A DNA stretch of 35,380 bases, from NCBI GenBank assembly GCA_013151445.1, contig JAADIG010000057.1:1-35380 (forward strand), read 5' to 3'. The stretch is from Actinomycetota bacterium (lineage in GTDB: Bacteria > Actinomycetota > Acidimicrobiia > Spongiisociales > UBA5794). Position numbers and translations under genes: made by a program. Each line of letters begins with the position of its first letter. Position 1 is the first letter of the stretch. The notes under the pieces were generated by a model that had not been told where the DNA came from, ran no database searches, and saw only the letters and a list, made by a program, of their open reading frames with translations. Below, piece by piece: positions 1-8,823 of the stretch.

Positions 1-158
1 CCACCACTGACAGGACGCTTGCAAGGATTCGTCAGTTCGGGACGATCAACACGTTGTTGCCGCTCGTCACCATCCGGGCGATCGCCGCCAGGCAGGATGC
101 AAGGTGTTGCGCTCCAGCTGGAGAATGTGTCCCGACAAGCGTGGTTAACCGGTATCTG
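1..158. other. Intergenic or partial flank at window start
   Basis: No convincing coding region is visible in this short flank. It lies downstream of the minus-strand lipoprotein gene that stops at 159. A 12-bp perfect palindrome (CTCCAGCTGGAG, 112-123) and a small GGTTAAC/GTTACC inverted pair next to the stop codon could contribute to transcript termination, but neither has the shape of a strong terminator. Confidence 0.4.
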
Positions 159-1457
159 TTACCAGCCGACCGCCCAGATCTCGGCCCCTAGGTCGACGAG
201 GAACTCGCCGTTGACATAGATGGTGGTTGACTCGACGATCACGTAGTTGGTGCCGTTTGTGGAACCAACGATCCAGGCGTCGGTTGTGATGTCGGTCGCC
301 GTCACGCCACCTGTCGTCAGGTTGCGCCGGTATAACCTCGTCGAGTCGTCACCCGATGTGTTCTCTGCCGTATAGAAGATGTCCTGCCCAACGACAGTCA
401 CCGGAAATCGGATCGTCTCTGAACGGTCGATGATTGGTGCGGCGTCAAGGTTTGGCTGGTCGATGGATACCTGTCGGACTGTTCCGTCCCACTGGAAGAC
501 AAGCAATGTTCGGTTGTCGACCCAGAACAGGTCACTCACTTCGCGATCGCGATTGTCGATGGCCATCGGCCCCTCCATTTGCAGCGTCGCGACGGGTACG
601 GCGATGCCCTGAGAGAGTTGATAGATCTGTATCTGGTCGAACGGCGTTAACCACCACCCTTCCTGTGCGGGATCGGGAACACATTCGGAGGAATCAATCA
701 CCGCAATGAGAGAACCGTCGGGGGAGATCTGTGGGTTGTAACCGGGGTAGGCGATGTCGGTCAGGCCAGTCGACAGGTCAACACGGGCAACGGTTCCCCG
801 GGACGCCTCACACGAGTACCAGAAATCTTCCCAACCGACACCGTAGTAAGCGGCCCCGGAATCCTGGGTGACCGTGAACCGGTCGATGAATATGCCACCG
901 GCATCAAGGTCGACGGGGTCGCCAACGTACTCACCAGTTGCGGGGCTGACCTGGCGAATCCCGGTTTCGGTCCAGATGACGATGTTCGGCAGCGCAACGG
1001 CGACATCCCCGACAAAACGGGGATAACACGTGAAGTCTTCCGGCCGATCATCCGGGCAGGTGCTGGTTGTCGGATCCTCCGGGAACGGCCCGGTGTAGAC
1101 AACCCAGTATCCGGCATTGAGCGACGGATAGTCGTCAGACAGCAACACGCGAGACCCCGCAACCTCTGGTGTCCGCGCCGCAGCGTCCTCCAGGGTGAAT
1201 TCGTCAGTCGGGAGAGAAGCAAGGACGAGGATCCACTGTCCATAGTCCAGGATGTCTTTCGCAATCACGGTTGTCGTCGTGGTCGCGGGCGTAAGGGTGG
1301 TCGATGAACTGGGTGTGGTCGAGATCGTCGTTTGGGTCGAAACTGTTGTAGTCGACGATGCGGTTGGTGCGGCGGTCGTCGTTTCGGCGGTGTTTCCGCC
1401 GCAGGCCGCGACGGCGAATGCGAGTACGAAAACGACTCCCAGCAGGCGTTGATTCAT
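159..1457 (-). CDS. Secreted lipoprotein, probable TolB/propeller-like domain, function unknown
   Basis: This 432-residue protein starts with a lipoprotein signal peptide: basic MNQR, a hydrophobic stretch, and the lipobox VAAC with the modified Cys at residue 19. A linker of about 45 residues made almost only of Thr, Ser, Ala and Pro follows, then a folded domain from about residue 68. That domain holds repeated beta-strand-like segments and phrases such as ISPDGSLIAVID, which resemble blades of TolB/WD-type propellers. Several Cys residues could form disulfides. The start is supported by a purine-rich AAGGTGAAGGAA before the ATG. It is divergent from the helicase gene. No enzyme motif is seen. 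A role as a surface protein is inferred from the lipobox only. Confidence 0.8.
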   Translation of the reverse strand: MNQRLLGVVFVLAFAVAACGGNTAETTTAAPTASSTTTVSTQTTISTTPSSSTTLTPATTTTTVIAKDILDYGQWILVLASLPTDEFTLEDAAARTPEVAGSRVLLSDDYPSLNAGYWVVYTGPFPEDPTTSTCPDDRPEDFTCYPRFVGDVAVALPNIVIWTETGIRQVSPATGEYVGDPVDLDAGGIFIDRFTVTQDSGAAYYGVGWEDFWYSCEASRGTVARVDLSTGLTDIAYPGYNPQISPDGSLIAVIDSSECVPDPAQEGWWLTPFDQIQIYQLSQGIAVPVATLQMEGPMAIDNRDREVSDLFWVDNRTLLVFQWDGTVRQVSIDQPNLDAAPIIDRSETIRFPVTVVGQDIFYTAENTSGDDSTRLYRRNLTTGGVTATDITTDAWIVGSTNGTNYVIVESTTIYVNGEFLVDLGAEIWAVGW

Positions 1458-1490
1458 TGTTCCTTCACCTTGTGTTGCGCGTTGTGCTGT

Positions 1491-1524
1491 CTCGTGTTGT
1501 TACTCCACAGACTATCGACACGAG
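1491..1524. repeat. Inverted repeat in the lipoprotein/helicase divergent gap
   Basis: CTCGTGT (1491-1497) and ACACGAG (1518-1524) are perfect 7-nt complementary arms separated by 20 nt. They lie 34-67 nt upstream of the lipoprotein start, so they could form a leader hairpin on that transcript or a protein-binding site. No function is known. Confidence 0.35.
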
Positions 1525-1660
1525 AAGCACGAATGCTGAATCAATGTCTGGTATCGCGTGTTACCGACGAGCCGAGGGTTTCTGTGGGTGTCATCGACGT
1601 TTTGGCTGAACAGTGAGCGCCGGGTGCCTTCTGTGCGCAGCGGCTCACTACCCTTGTGGA

Positions 1661-4141
1661 ATGCCTCCATCCCTTCCCACAACAGGCCTTCCTGTCGAAG
1701 CGATCCTCCCCGAGATCAAGGCCGCGCTCGCCGACGGGGGAAGTGTCGTTGTGGTAGCACCACCGGGTTCGGGGAAGACAACGATCGTGCCGCTCCATCT
1801 ACTCGACCAGCCCTGGGTGGGGGAGCGGAAGATCGTGATTCTCGAACCTCGGCGGCTCGCGACCCGTGCCGCTGCTCGGCGAATGGCACACATTCTCGGT
1901 GAACGCGTTGGGGGTACGGTCGGTTATGTGACGCGAGGCGACCGTCAAGTGTCGCGGAGAACGCGCGTCGAGGTCGTGACGGAAGGTGTGCTCACGAGGC
2001 GGCTGCAGCGTGATCCCGAGATGGCGGACACCGCCGCGGTGATATTTGATGAGGTTCATGAACGGAACCTTCAGACGGATCTCGGACTTGCTCTCGCACT
2101 TGATGTTCGCGACACGATCCGTCCGGACCTGCGCCTCGTTGTCATGTCCGCAACGGTGAGCGCGGTGGCGATCGCTGATCACCTCGGTATCGGTGCACCC
2201 GCCGCGATCGTCGAATCTGCCGCTCGGTCCCATCCGATCGATATGCACTGGACTCCGGTAAAACACGGCGTTCACCTCGAGGCTCACACAGCGCATGTCG
2301 TGCAGCGCGCGCTTCGGTCACACGATGGCGACATGCTCGTGTTTCTCCCCGGTATGGCTGAGATTCGTCGTGTCGAACAAGCGCTCCGCGAAGCGGACGT
2401 TTCGGCGCAAGTGCGTATCTTGCATGGCTCGCTTCCCGTGGAGCAACAGGACCTGGCGCTGGCAGCGAGTTTCCCCGGGGAACGCAAGGTCGTGCTTGCT
2501 ACCGACATCGCGGAAACGAGCCTGACGGTCGAGGGTGTGCGCATCGTTGTTGATACGGGTAGGGCAAAATCTCCACGTTTCGATCCTCGCACCGGGATGA
2601 CGCGCCTACTTACCCACCCAATATCGAAGGCCTCGGCAGATCAGCGGTCTGGACGTGCGGGCCGCACGGAACCAGGGTTTGCGTATCGCCTGTGGTCAAA
2701 AGTCGAACACAGCTCGCGCCAACCCTTCATCGAGCCTGAGATGGCATCAGTCGACCTCACCGGGTTGGCACTGGAGCTCGCCAGCTGGGGCGTATCGGAC
2801 CCCTCCCGGCTCCGCTGGTTGGACGCACCCCCGGCCGCCGCCTGGAACGAGGCCATCGAGCTGCTGCGGCTCCTCGGAGGCATCGACCGTGACGGTACCG
2901 TCACCGATCTTGGGAAGGCGATGGTTGATCTCCCGCTGCATCCCCGGCTGGCCCGCATGGTGGTCGGTGCTGGCCCGCATGGGTGGTTGGCTTGCATCCT
3001 GGCGGCTCTCGTAGACGAACGTGACGTTCTTAGTGGACGTCGTGACGAAGTCCCCGTCGACCTGGCGTTGCGGGTACGCATCGTCGACGGTCTTCGCAAA
3101 CATCCGTTGATGCGTTCCCGGGCCGTTGATGCGGTTCGCAGGACCGCGAGTGACATTGCGCGTCGCGCTGGTGTTCCGGAAGCTGGCGCGGACCCCGACA
3201 AGACCGGACTCGTTCTTGCCACAGCCTTCCCAGATCGGCTAGCCGTTTTGCGTGGGTCACCCGGTCGCTATCAGCTGAGGACCGGAAACCGTGCGTGGAT
3301 TCCCGAAGATGACACGCTCGCCCCCGAACAGTTCCTGGTCCCCGCCGACCTCGATGGGAATCGGAAGGAGGCACGGATCAGGCTCGCCGGGGCGCTTGAT
3401 GCGGAAGATGTCGCGGACCTTTTCGCCAATGATGTGACCGAGCAGCAACATCTACGCTGGGTCGGTGATCGCCTCGTGGAACGTCGCGAACGCCGGCTCG
3501 GTGGCGTCGCCCTACAGACGATTGATGTACGCCCCGAACCGTCTCGGGAAACAACCGCGGCACTGCTGAAACGTGTCGCGGAGCGGGGACTCCACACGTT
3601 GGGATGGACAGATGCGACCACAATGCTGTGTGCACGTGTGACGTTCCTGCACCGTCATGTTGGATCGCCCTGGCCCGACTGGTCACACGGCACGTTGGCC
3701 GAGACCCTCGATGCCTGGCTGGCACCATATGTGAGGAACCCGAGCGGGTTGGATGATCTTCGGGCCCTCGATCTCACCTCTATCTTGCGCGGTCAACTCG
3801 ATCACCGCCTTTCCGCGCAACTGGGTGAACGTGCACCGGCGACCCTGTCCCTGCCCAGCGGTCGCACGCTGAAGCTTGACTACTCGACGGACGTGCCCGT
3901 TGTTCGGGTAAAGGTGCAAGAGGTCTACGGACTCACAACGACTCCGACCGTCGGAGGCGTCCCAGTGGTGATGCACCTCCTCTCACCGGCCGACCGCCCG
4001 GTGCAGATCACGAGCGATCTCGCCGGATTCTGGGCGGGGAGCTGGTCGCAGGTTCGCAAGGAGATGGCCGGACGATATCCCAAACACGACTGGCCGGCCG
4101 ATCCCGCCACTGCGAAGCCTCGACGCCACCGCGGTCGTTAG
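1661..4141 (+). CDS. hrpB: ATP-dependent helicase HrpB (DEAH/DEVH family)
   Basis: This is a superfamily 2 DExH-box helicase of the HrpB type, about 826 residues, the usual length for HrpB. Visible motifs, in order, are Walker A PPGSGKTT near the N terminus, EPRRLATRAAARR (motif Ia), DEVH (motif II), MSAT (motif III), the strand LATDIAETSLTVEGV (motif V) and QRSGRAGR (motif VI). A long helical C-terminal part follows and ends in the HrpB-type tail with DWPADPATAKPRRHRGR. The ATG at 1661 is preferred because the helicase fold begins just after it. An upstream ATG at 1613 would add 16 Cys-rich residues of poor quality. HrpB is cytoplasmic; its cellular substrate is poorly defined in most bacteria. 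It appears monocistronic. Confidence 0.93.
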   Translation: MPPSLPTTGLPVEAILPEIKAALADGGSVVVVAPPGSGKTTIVPLHLLDQPWVGERKIVILEPRRLATRAAARRMAHILGERVGGTVGYVTRGDRQVSRRTRVEVVTEGVLTRRLQRDPEMADTAAVIFDEVHERNLQTDLGLALALDVRDTIRPDLRLVVMSATVSAVAIADHLGIGAPAAIVESAARSHPIDMHWTPVKHGVHLEAHTAHVVQRALRSHDGDMLVFLPGMAEIRRVEQALREADVSAQVRILHGSLPVEQQDLALAASFPGERKVVLATDIAETSLTVEGVRIVVDTGRAKSPRFDPRTGMTRLLTHPISKASADQRSGRAGRTEPGFAYRLWSKVEHSSRQPFIEPEMASVDLTGLALELASWGVSDPSRLRWLDAPPAAAWNEAIELLRLLGGIDRDGTVTDLGKAMVDLPLHPRLARMVVGAGPHGWLACILAALVDERDVLSGRRDEVPVDLALRVRIVDGLRKHPLMRSRAVDAVRRTASDIARRAGVPEAGADPDKTGLVLATAFPDRLAVLRGSPGRYQLRTGNRAWIPEDDTLAPEQFLVPADLDGNRKEARIRLAGALDAEDVADLFANDVTEQQHLRWVGDRLVERRERRLGGVALQTIDVRPEPSRETTAALLKRVAERGLHTLGWTDATTMLCARVTFLHRHVGSPWPDWSHGTLAETLDAWLAPYVRNPSGLDDLRALDLTSILRGQLDHRLSAQLGERAPATLSLPSGRTLKLDYSTDVPVVRVKVQEVYGLTTTPTVGGVPVVMHLLSPADRPVQITSDLAGFWAGSWSQVRKEMAGRYPKHDWPADPATAKPRRHRGR

Positions 4142-4244
4142 GAGCCTCGGGGAAGATCGCGCGCTGACGGCGCCGTTCCGCCGCAGGTCGTCCGGTGGGA
4201 ACACGAGATGTGGTCGGCCGAAAACGCCAAGAAAGGGGGACCAT

Positions 4245-4274
4245 TTGACGCGGTGAAATCACGCCTCCTATTAT
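4245..4274 (+). promoter_or_regulatory. Predicted promoter of the ROK/ABC/GH operon (leaderless)
   Basis: A TTGACG -35 box (4245-4250), an 18-nt spacer and a TATTAT -10 box (4269-4274) form a good sigma-70-type promoter. The -10 ends only 8 nt before the ATG at 4283, so transcription probably starts at or next to the start codon. No Shine-Dalgarno sequence precedes that ATG, which fits a leaderless mRNA. Confidence 0.65.
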
Positions 4275-4295
4275 TTCATCCAATGAATGAAATAA
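4271..4295. promoter_or_regulatory. Palindromic operator overlapping the -10 box and ROK start codon
   Basis: The arms TTATTTCAT (4271-4279) and ATGAAATAA (4287-4295) are perfect inverted repeats around a 7-nt centre that is itself nearly symmetric (CA-a-TG), centred at 4283. ROK repressors bind A/T-rich palindromes of this size. Its position over the -10 box, likely +1 and start codon suggests direct autorepression of the whole operon by the ROK protein encoded there. Assignment to that protein is inference. Confidence 0.65.
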
Positions 4296-5566
4296 GAGTT
4301 GATCGATATTTCGGGAAAGCAGTCAACCTCAGCTTGGTGCTGAATCTTGTCAAGAGTGCTGGTCCAATCTCCCGCGCAGAGATCGCGACACGGTCCGGTC
4401 TGAGTGCGGCCACGGTCTCCAACCTCTCGTCTGAACTGATCGACGACGGCCTGGTACATGAAACCGGTGTGGTCGAAACCTCCCGAGGGCGCCCCCCGGT
4501 CACCTTGAGTCTCAACAGCAAGGCCAAGTACGTCGTCGGGGTGAAGGTCATGCCCGGGTCACTCGTAGCGGTGGTCACCGATCTTGACGCACAGGTCGTC
4601 TCGTATCAGGAATCAACGGAACTCGATGAAGCATCGTTTCGCAACGGTAAAGCCTCAGCCGCTGTGGTAGTTGGGAACATCGCCAGCCTGGTCAAGTCTG
4701 TTATCACCGCGTCGGGCGTGGACCAGGCCGACCTACTGGGTGTCGGTCTTGGTCTCGCCGGAATTGTGGACAGCACGACCGGGACGTGTCGGTACTCGCC
4801 ATTTTTCGGTTGGCGCGATGTCGATCTCGCCAGTCCTCTGGCATCGCTCCTGGGGCTTGATGTCTACTTGGAGAACGATGTCAACTCGCTGACGATCGCC
4901 GAGCAGTGGTTCGGTGATGGGAGGGGTTATGACTCCTTTGTGGTGGTGACCGTCGGCAGCGGTGTAGGTGCCGGGTTTGTGCTGAACGGTCAGTTCTATG
5001 GCGGAGACGGCCGCGGCGTTGGTGAACTCGGCCATATCACCGTGATGCCCTCTGGGCCGACGTGCGGGTGCGGAAAGCGCGGTTGTCTAGAGGTAATGGC
5101 GAGTGATGCCGCGCTTGTTGCGGCAGCGAAAAAGGCCGTACAACGTGGCGAGCTCACTCTTCTCGATGAGTCGTCCGAGGTGACTCTGGAGACTGTGGTC
5201 AGCGCGGCAACAGCAGGTGACGAGCCCGCACGGCGCCTGCTTGCAGATTCCGGCCGTTGGCTTGGAGTGGGGCTGGCCATGATCGTGAACCTTCTCAACC
5301 CCGAGCTACTGATCGTCGCCGGGGAGGGAGTTGAGGCGGGGAGCTGGCGTCTCGGACCGATGCAAGAAGCGTTGGAAGAGAACCGATTCGACTCCCTCGG
5401 TTCAGGAACCAAACTCGTCGTCGAGTCGGCAGGTGACGTTACCTGGGCGCGCGGAGCGGCGTGCGTCGTCCTCAGCGAGTTCTTCAAGTCACCGCTGCAC
5501 CGTGGTCGCCCCGCGGCTGTGCCGGCCGGCGCCGGTCGTGGTGTCCATGGAGAAGAGTTGCCATGA
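4283..5566 (+). CDS. ROK-family transcriptional repressor, first gene of the sugar operon
   Basis: An N-terminal winged helix-turn-helix (SRAEIATRSGLSAATVSNLSS) is followed by a ROK sugar-binding domain with GVGLGLAGIVDS, ENDVNSLTIAEQWFG and the zinc motif CGCGKRGCLE. The ATP-binding loop of ROK kinases (DxGGT) is replaced by VKVMPGS, so this is a regulator and not a sugar kinase. The ATG at 4283 is chosen because MNEIRVDRYFGKAVNLSLVL matches typical ROK N termini and the promoter lies just before it; an upstream ATG at 4208 would precede the promoter. The stop overlaps the next start as ATGA. The likely inducer is the imported oligosaccharide or a breakdown product. It is a paralogue of the ROK protein at 18511-19719. 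Confidence 0.92.
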   Translation: MNEIRVDRYFGKAVNLSLVLNLVKSAGPISRAEIATRSGLSAATVSNLSSELIDDGLVHETGVVETSRGRPPVTLSLNSKAKYVVGVKVMPGSLVAVVTDLDAQVVSYQESTELDEASFRNGKASAAVVVGNIASLVKSVITASGVDQADLLGVGLGLAGIVDSTTGTCRYSPFFGWRDVDLASPLASLLGLDVYLENDVNSLTIAEQWFGDGRGYDSFVVVTVGSGVGAGFVLNGQFYGGDGRGVGELGHITVMPSGPTCGCGKRGCLEVMASDAALVAAAKKAVQRGELTLLDESSEVTLETVVSAATAGDEPARRLLADSGRWLGVGLAMIVNLLNPELLIVAGEGVEAGSWRLGPMQEALEENRFDSLGSGTKLVVESAGDVTWARGAACVVLSEFFKSPLHRGRPAAVPAGAGRGVHGEELP

Positions 5567-6441
5567 CGTGGTTGGGTTCCGCACGGCGTTGGTGGGTCGT
5601 ATTCCTCGCGCCGAGTTTTGCCCTGCTGCTCCTCTTCACGGTGGTCCCAATCGTGGCGGCGGGTGTTCTAAGTCTGTTCGAGTGGGATCTCCTCACCAAG
5701 CCCGAATTCGTGGCCCTGGGCAACTTCACGGAGCTAGCAGGCGACCGGCAGTTTCGTGCGGCGGTTGTCCATACGTTGGTTTTCATCGCCGGTTACCTAC
5801 CCGTCGTAATGGTTGTCGGGCTCTCGCTGGCACTCTTGTTGAATCGACGAAGTCGTCTCGCCGGCGTGTCCCGAGTGGTGTTCTTCATGCCGGTCGTATC
5901 GGCGTGGGTTGCGGTGGCGTTGATGTGGCGGTGGATGCTGAACTCGCGCTTCGGTGTCATCAACTGGATGCTCAGTCTCGTCGGTATCGACGGCCCTCAG
6001 TGGTTATTCGAGCGCGGGTGGGCGATGGTTTCGGTCATTGCGGTCAGTGTTTGGAAGGACGCCGGTTTTGTCATGATCCTCTTCCTCGCTGGCCTGCAAG
6101 CCATTCCTGCAGACTGTCGTGAGGCAGCCTTCGTGGACGGAGCGAATCCGTGGCAGACGTTCTGGAAGATCACGCTTCCACTTTTAACTCCGACCGTGTT
6201 TTTGGTCTCGGTCATTCTGCTCATCAACTCATTCCAGGTGTTCGAGCAGGTATGGATACTCACCGGAGGCGGTCCGCTGGAGTCGACGACGGTGGTCGTC
6301 GAACAGATCGTCCGAAATGCGTTCAGTTTCGGTCGCATGGGGTACGCCGCGGCGATGTCGTGGATTCTGTTCGCCTTTATCTTCATCGTCACCTTGATCC
6401 AGACGCGGCTGCAACGAAGGTGGGTTCACTATGGCGGATAG
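5563..6441 (+). CDS. Sugar ABC transporter permease, MalF/UgpA type (CUT1)
   Basis: This 292-residue inner-membrane protein has about six hydrophobic helices and the binding-protein-dependent transport signature (EAA loop) EAAFVDGANPWQTFWKITLP, which contacts the ATPase. The first helix (WWVVFLAPSFALLLLFTVVPIV) and the following periplasmic segment are typical of MalF/UgpA/LacF-type permeases that lack the long MalF loop. The ATG at 5563 overlaps the ROK stop (ATGA) and has GGAGAAGAG upstream, so translation is probably coupled. An in-frame upstream ATG lies inside the ROK gene and encodes an Arg/Pro-rich extension that does not belong to the family. It pairs with the next permease. Confidence 0.93.
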   Translation: MTWLGSARRWWVVFLAPSFALLLLFTVVPIVAAGVLSLFEWDLLTKPEFVALGNFTELAGDRQFRAAVVHTLVFIAGYLPVVMVVGLSLALLLNRRSRLAGVSRVVFFMPVVSAWVAVALMWRWMLNSRFGVINWMLSLVGIDGPQWLFERGWAMVSVIAVSVWKDAGFVMILFLAGLQAIPADCREAAFVDGANPWQTFWKITLPLLTPTVFLVSVILLINSFQVFEQVWILTGGGPLESTTVVVEQIVRNAFSFGRMGYAAAMSWILFAFIFIVTLIQTRLQRRWVHYGG

Positions 6442-7309
6442 CCCACTCCAGGTTGCGGATCGGTCGATTGTGCTCCCACGCAAGCGCGCAGCTGTCCGCC
6501 TGCGCAGATCCGCCGGATGGCTCGTTCTCGGAGTGCTCGGGCTCACCATGATCTTTCCATTCGCATGGAGCCTGTCGACATCGTTCCAGGGCACGGACCG
6601 TCTTCTCCAAGTTCCGCCTCAGCTCATACCGGAAGCACCGACACTCGATGCGTACCGCCGGGTGGCTGAGGTAATACCCCTCGTTCGAATACTGATGAAC
6701 TCGATCGTAGTCACCCTGTCCGTGACCATTCTTCAGATCATAACGAGCGCCCTCGCCGGATACGGACTCGCCCGCTTCAAATTCAAGGGTCGTCAGATCC
6801 TGTTCCTTCTCTACCTCGGCACCCTGATGGTGCCGTTTCAGGTCACGATCGTTCCGCTGTTCATCGGGATGAGCAGGCTCGGCTGGCTCAATTCTCTGCA
6901 GGCCCTGATTCTTCCCATGATTGCGAGCGCCTTCGGGGTGTTCTTGTTTCGGCAGTACTTCCTGCAGATGCCGGACGAGATGGAGGAGGCGGCTGCAATC
7001 GACGGCGCCGGACCCTGGCGAACCTTCTGGAAGGTAGCGTTTCCCTATGCTCGCCCGGTGGCCGCGACCCACGGCATTCTGGCGTTCATGGCGTCGTGGA
7101 ACTCCTTCTTGTGGCCCCTGTTTATCGCTCGAGATGAGCAATCGATGACGCTTCCCGTTGGGCTTGCCTCACTCCATGGCAGATATCAGACCGACTGGAA
7201 CCTGGTGATGGCAGGTTCCGTGATTGCTGTTGTGCCGGTGATTCTGGTGTTCGCTGCCATGCAGCGACACATCGCTGCGGGCCTACTCCTCGGTGGTGTG
7301 AACCGGTGA
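6431..7309 (+). CDS. Sugar ABC transporter permease, MalG/UgpE type (CUT1)
   Basis: This 292-residue partner permease has an Arg-rich N terminus, six predicted transmembrane helices and the EAA loop EAAAIDGAGPWRTFWKVAFP. The N-terminal PFAWSLSTSFQ segment and the C-terminal VPVILVFAAMQRHIAAGLLLGGVNR are characteristic of MalG/UgpE-type CUT1 permeases. It overlaps the previous gene by 11 nt, which implies co-translation. No ATP-binding subunit gene is present anywhere in the operon, so the pair probably uses a shared MsiK/MalK-like ATPase encoded elsewhere. Confidence 0.93.
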   Translation: MADSPLQVADRSIVLPRKRAAVRLRRSAGWLVLGVLGLTMIFPFAWSLSTSFQGTDRLLQVPPQLIPEAPTLDAYRRVAEVIPLVRILMNSIVVTLSVTILQIITSALAGYGLARFKFKGRQILFLLYLGTLMVPFQVTIVPLFIGMSRLGWLNSLQALILPMIASAFGVFLFRQYFLQMPDEMEEAAAIDGAGPWRTFWKVAFPYARPVAATHGILAFMASWNSFLWPLFIARDEQSMTLPVGLASLHGRYQTDWNLVMAGSVIAVVPVILVFAAMQRHIAAGLLLGGVNR

Positions 7310-7407
7310 AAGCGACTACCTCACGTTCTTTGTACCTCAGCCATATTGGGTATCGAACTCTCCCGCGAGATACCTGAAGAAACCAGCCGGGAGGAAGGAA
7401 AAGGAAC

Positions 7408-8745
7408 ATGAAAAAACGAATACTGATATTGGTCGGTGTGATGGCGCTACTTGCTGCCGCGTGCGGCGGGGGCGCATCGACGACGACCACGACAACGACG
7501 GCAGAAGAGGCAACCGCCCCGACTACGACACAGGCACCAGCAGAACCGACAACGACCCAAGCAACGACGACCGCGGCACCAGCCGAACCGACGACGATCC
7601 GGTACTTTACGTTCTCGGCGGCGCCGGACAATCTCGACGTTCTCGACGAGATGATCGCGGCGTTCGAGGCGCAGAACCCCGATGTCAAAGTCGAGGTAGA
7701 GACGGCACCCTTCGGAGACTACTTCACGTTGTTGCAGACCCAAATAGCGGGTAATGATGCTCCCGACGCGTTTGAGCTCAACTTTGAGAGCTTCGTGTCG
7801 TTCGCCTCGAAGGGCGTCCTAGCCGACCTCGGTCCTCTAACCACAGCAGACTCGGACTTCGATGGCGCAGCGTACTACCAACGGGCTTTCGATGCTTTTG
7901 CAATCGACGGCACTCAGTACGCCTTGCCTGAGAGTTACTCGACCGTGATGCTGTTCTACAACAAGGACCTGTTCGACCAAGCCGGGATTGCATACCCGAA
8001 TGACAACTGGACCTGGACCGACGAACGCGCCGCTGCCGAAGCAATCAATGCATTGGGTGACAACGTGTGGGGTTCGTTCGCAGGTGTTCACTTCTGGGAG
8101 TTCTACAAAGCTGCCGCACAGAGCGGGTGTTCGTTCTTCACCGGGGATCAGGTGACTGTGAACGGTGCGGGTTGTGTTGAGGCTCTGGACTTCATGATCG
8201 GTAACGTAACGAGCGGCGTGCAGCCCTCGGCAGCGGACATGGGCGGCGTCTCCGACGGCGACATGTTCATCAATGGTGAGCTTGGCATGATCACCACAGG
8301 TATCTGGATGTTTGGCGCCTTCGCCGATGCCCCATTCGAGTGGGACGTTGTCGTCGAGCCGGGCAACACCCAGGGCGGAAGTCACTTCTTTGCGAACGGT
8401 GTCGGCGTCTCGGCCGCATCTGACAAACAAGAGGCTGCCTACCGCTGGCTGCGGTTCTTCACGTCGAGTGATGAATCTGCGAAGCTCCGCATCGCGGCTT
8501 CGTGGGAGCTGCCTACCCTGACGGACCAGAGCCTGTATGACGCCTACCTCGCGGCTACGCCCCCGGCGAACCGTGAAGCAGTCCTGAAATCACTGGAGAA
8601 CGTTGTCGTTCCACCGGTGATCGAGCGTCAAAACGAGATGCAGGATCTGCTCAATGGACTCATCGAGCGGGCCCTGGCTGGCGAAATGACATCACAGGAA
8701 GCCCTTGATCAGGCGAAGGCCGAGATCGAAGCCCTCCTGAACTAA
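7408..8745 (+). CDS. Sugar-binding lipoprotein of the ABC transporter (extracellular solute-binding family 1)
   Basis: This 445-residue protein has a lipoprotein signal peptide with lipobox LLAAAC (Cys at 19), a 40-residue Thr/Ala/Pro linker and a family 1 solute-binding domain. Recognisable family segments are the mature start TIRYFTFSAAPDNLDVLDEMIAAFEAQNPDVKVEVE, then YALPESYSTVMLFYNKDLFDQAGI and FFANGVGVSAASDKQEAAYRWLRFF. It should capture an oligosaccharide outside the membrane and pass it to the two permeases encoded upstream. The start has a very strong purine-rich ribosome binding site (GGGAGGAAGG, 7389-7398), unlike the overlapping genes around it, which fits the usual high expression of binding proteins. 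A strong hairpin follows 17 nt after the stop codon. Confidence 0.94.
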   Translation: MKKRILILVGVMALLAAACGGGASTTTTTTTAEEATAPTTTQAPAEPTTTQATTTAAPAEPTTIRYFTFSAAPDNLDVLDEMIAAFEAQNPDVKVEVETAPFGDYFTLLQTQIAGNDAPDAFELNFESFVSFASKGVLADLGPLTTADSDFDGAAYYQRAFDAFAIDGTQYALPESYSTVMLFYNKDLFDQAGIAYPNDNWTWTDERAAAEAINALGDNVWGSFAGVHFWEFYKAAAQSGCSFFTGDQVTVNGAGCVEALDFMIGNVTSGVQPSAADMGGVSDGDMFINGELGMITTGIWMFGAFADAPFEWDVVVEPGNTQGGSHFFANGVGVSAASDKQEAAYRWLRFFTSSDESAKLRIAASWELPTLTDQSLYDAYLAATPPANREAVLKSLENVVVPPVIERQNEMQDLLNGLIERALAGEMTSQEALDQAKAEIEALLN

Positions 8746-8762
8746 GCGCGTTCGCCACCCTC

Positions 8763-8801
8763 AGTGGGGGTGAAGCAGCACGCATCTGCTTCACCCCCAC
8801 T
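8763..8801 (+). terminator. Strong hairpin between binding protein and GH31 genes
   Basis: AGTGGGGGTGAAGCAG (8763-8778) and its perfect 16-nt complement (8786-8801) enclose a 7-nt loop CACGCAT. There is no downstream T-run. Placed between two co-oriented genes, it probably works as a partial terminator or as an mRNA 3'-end stabiliser that raises the binding-protein level over the downstream enzymes, as known for other binding-protein operons. It also argues against the GTG at 8764 being the GH31 start. Confidence 0.75.
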
Positions 8802-8823
8802 CACTATCTATCCGGAGTTGACA

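Noticed and set aside
5461-5562. Upstream start for the first permease
   Set aside because: The extra 34 residues are Arg/Pro/Trp-rich and lie inside the ROK gene; the ATGA overlap with its own ribosome binding site is better.
8764-8823. GTG at 8764 as the start of the GH31 gene
   Set aside because: It lies inside the 16-bp hairpin stem and has no ribosome binding site; the TTG at 8824 has GGAG at good spacing. The GTG cannot be excluded fully.
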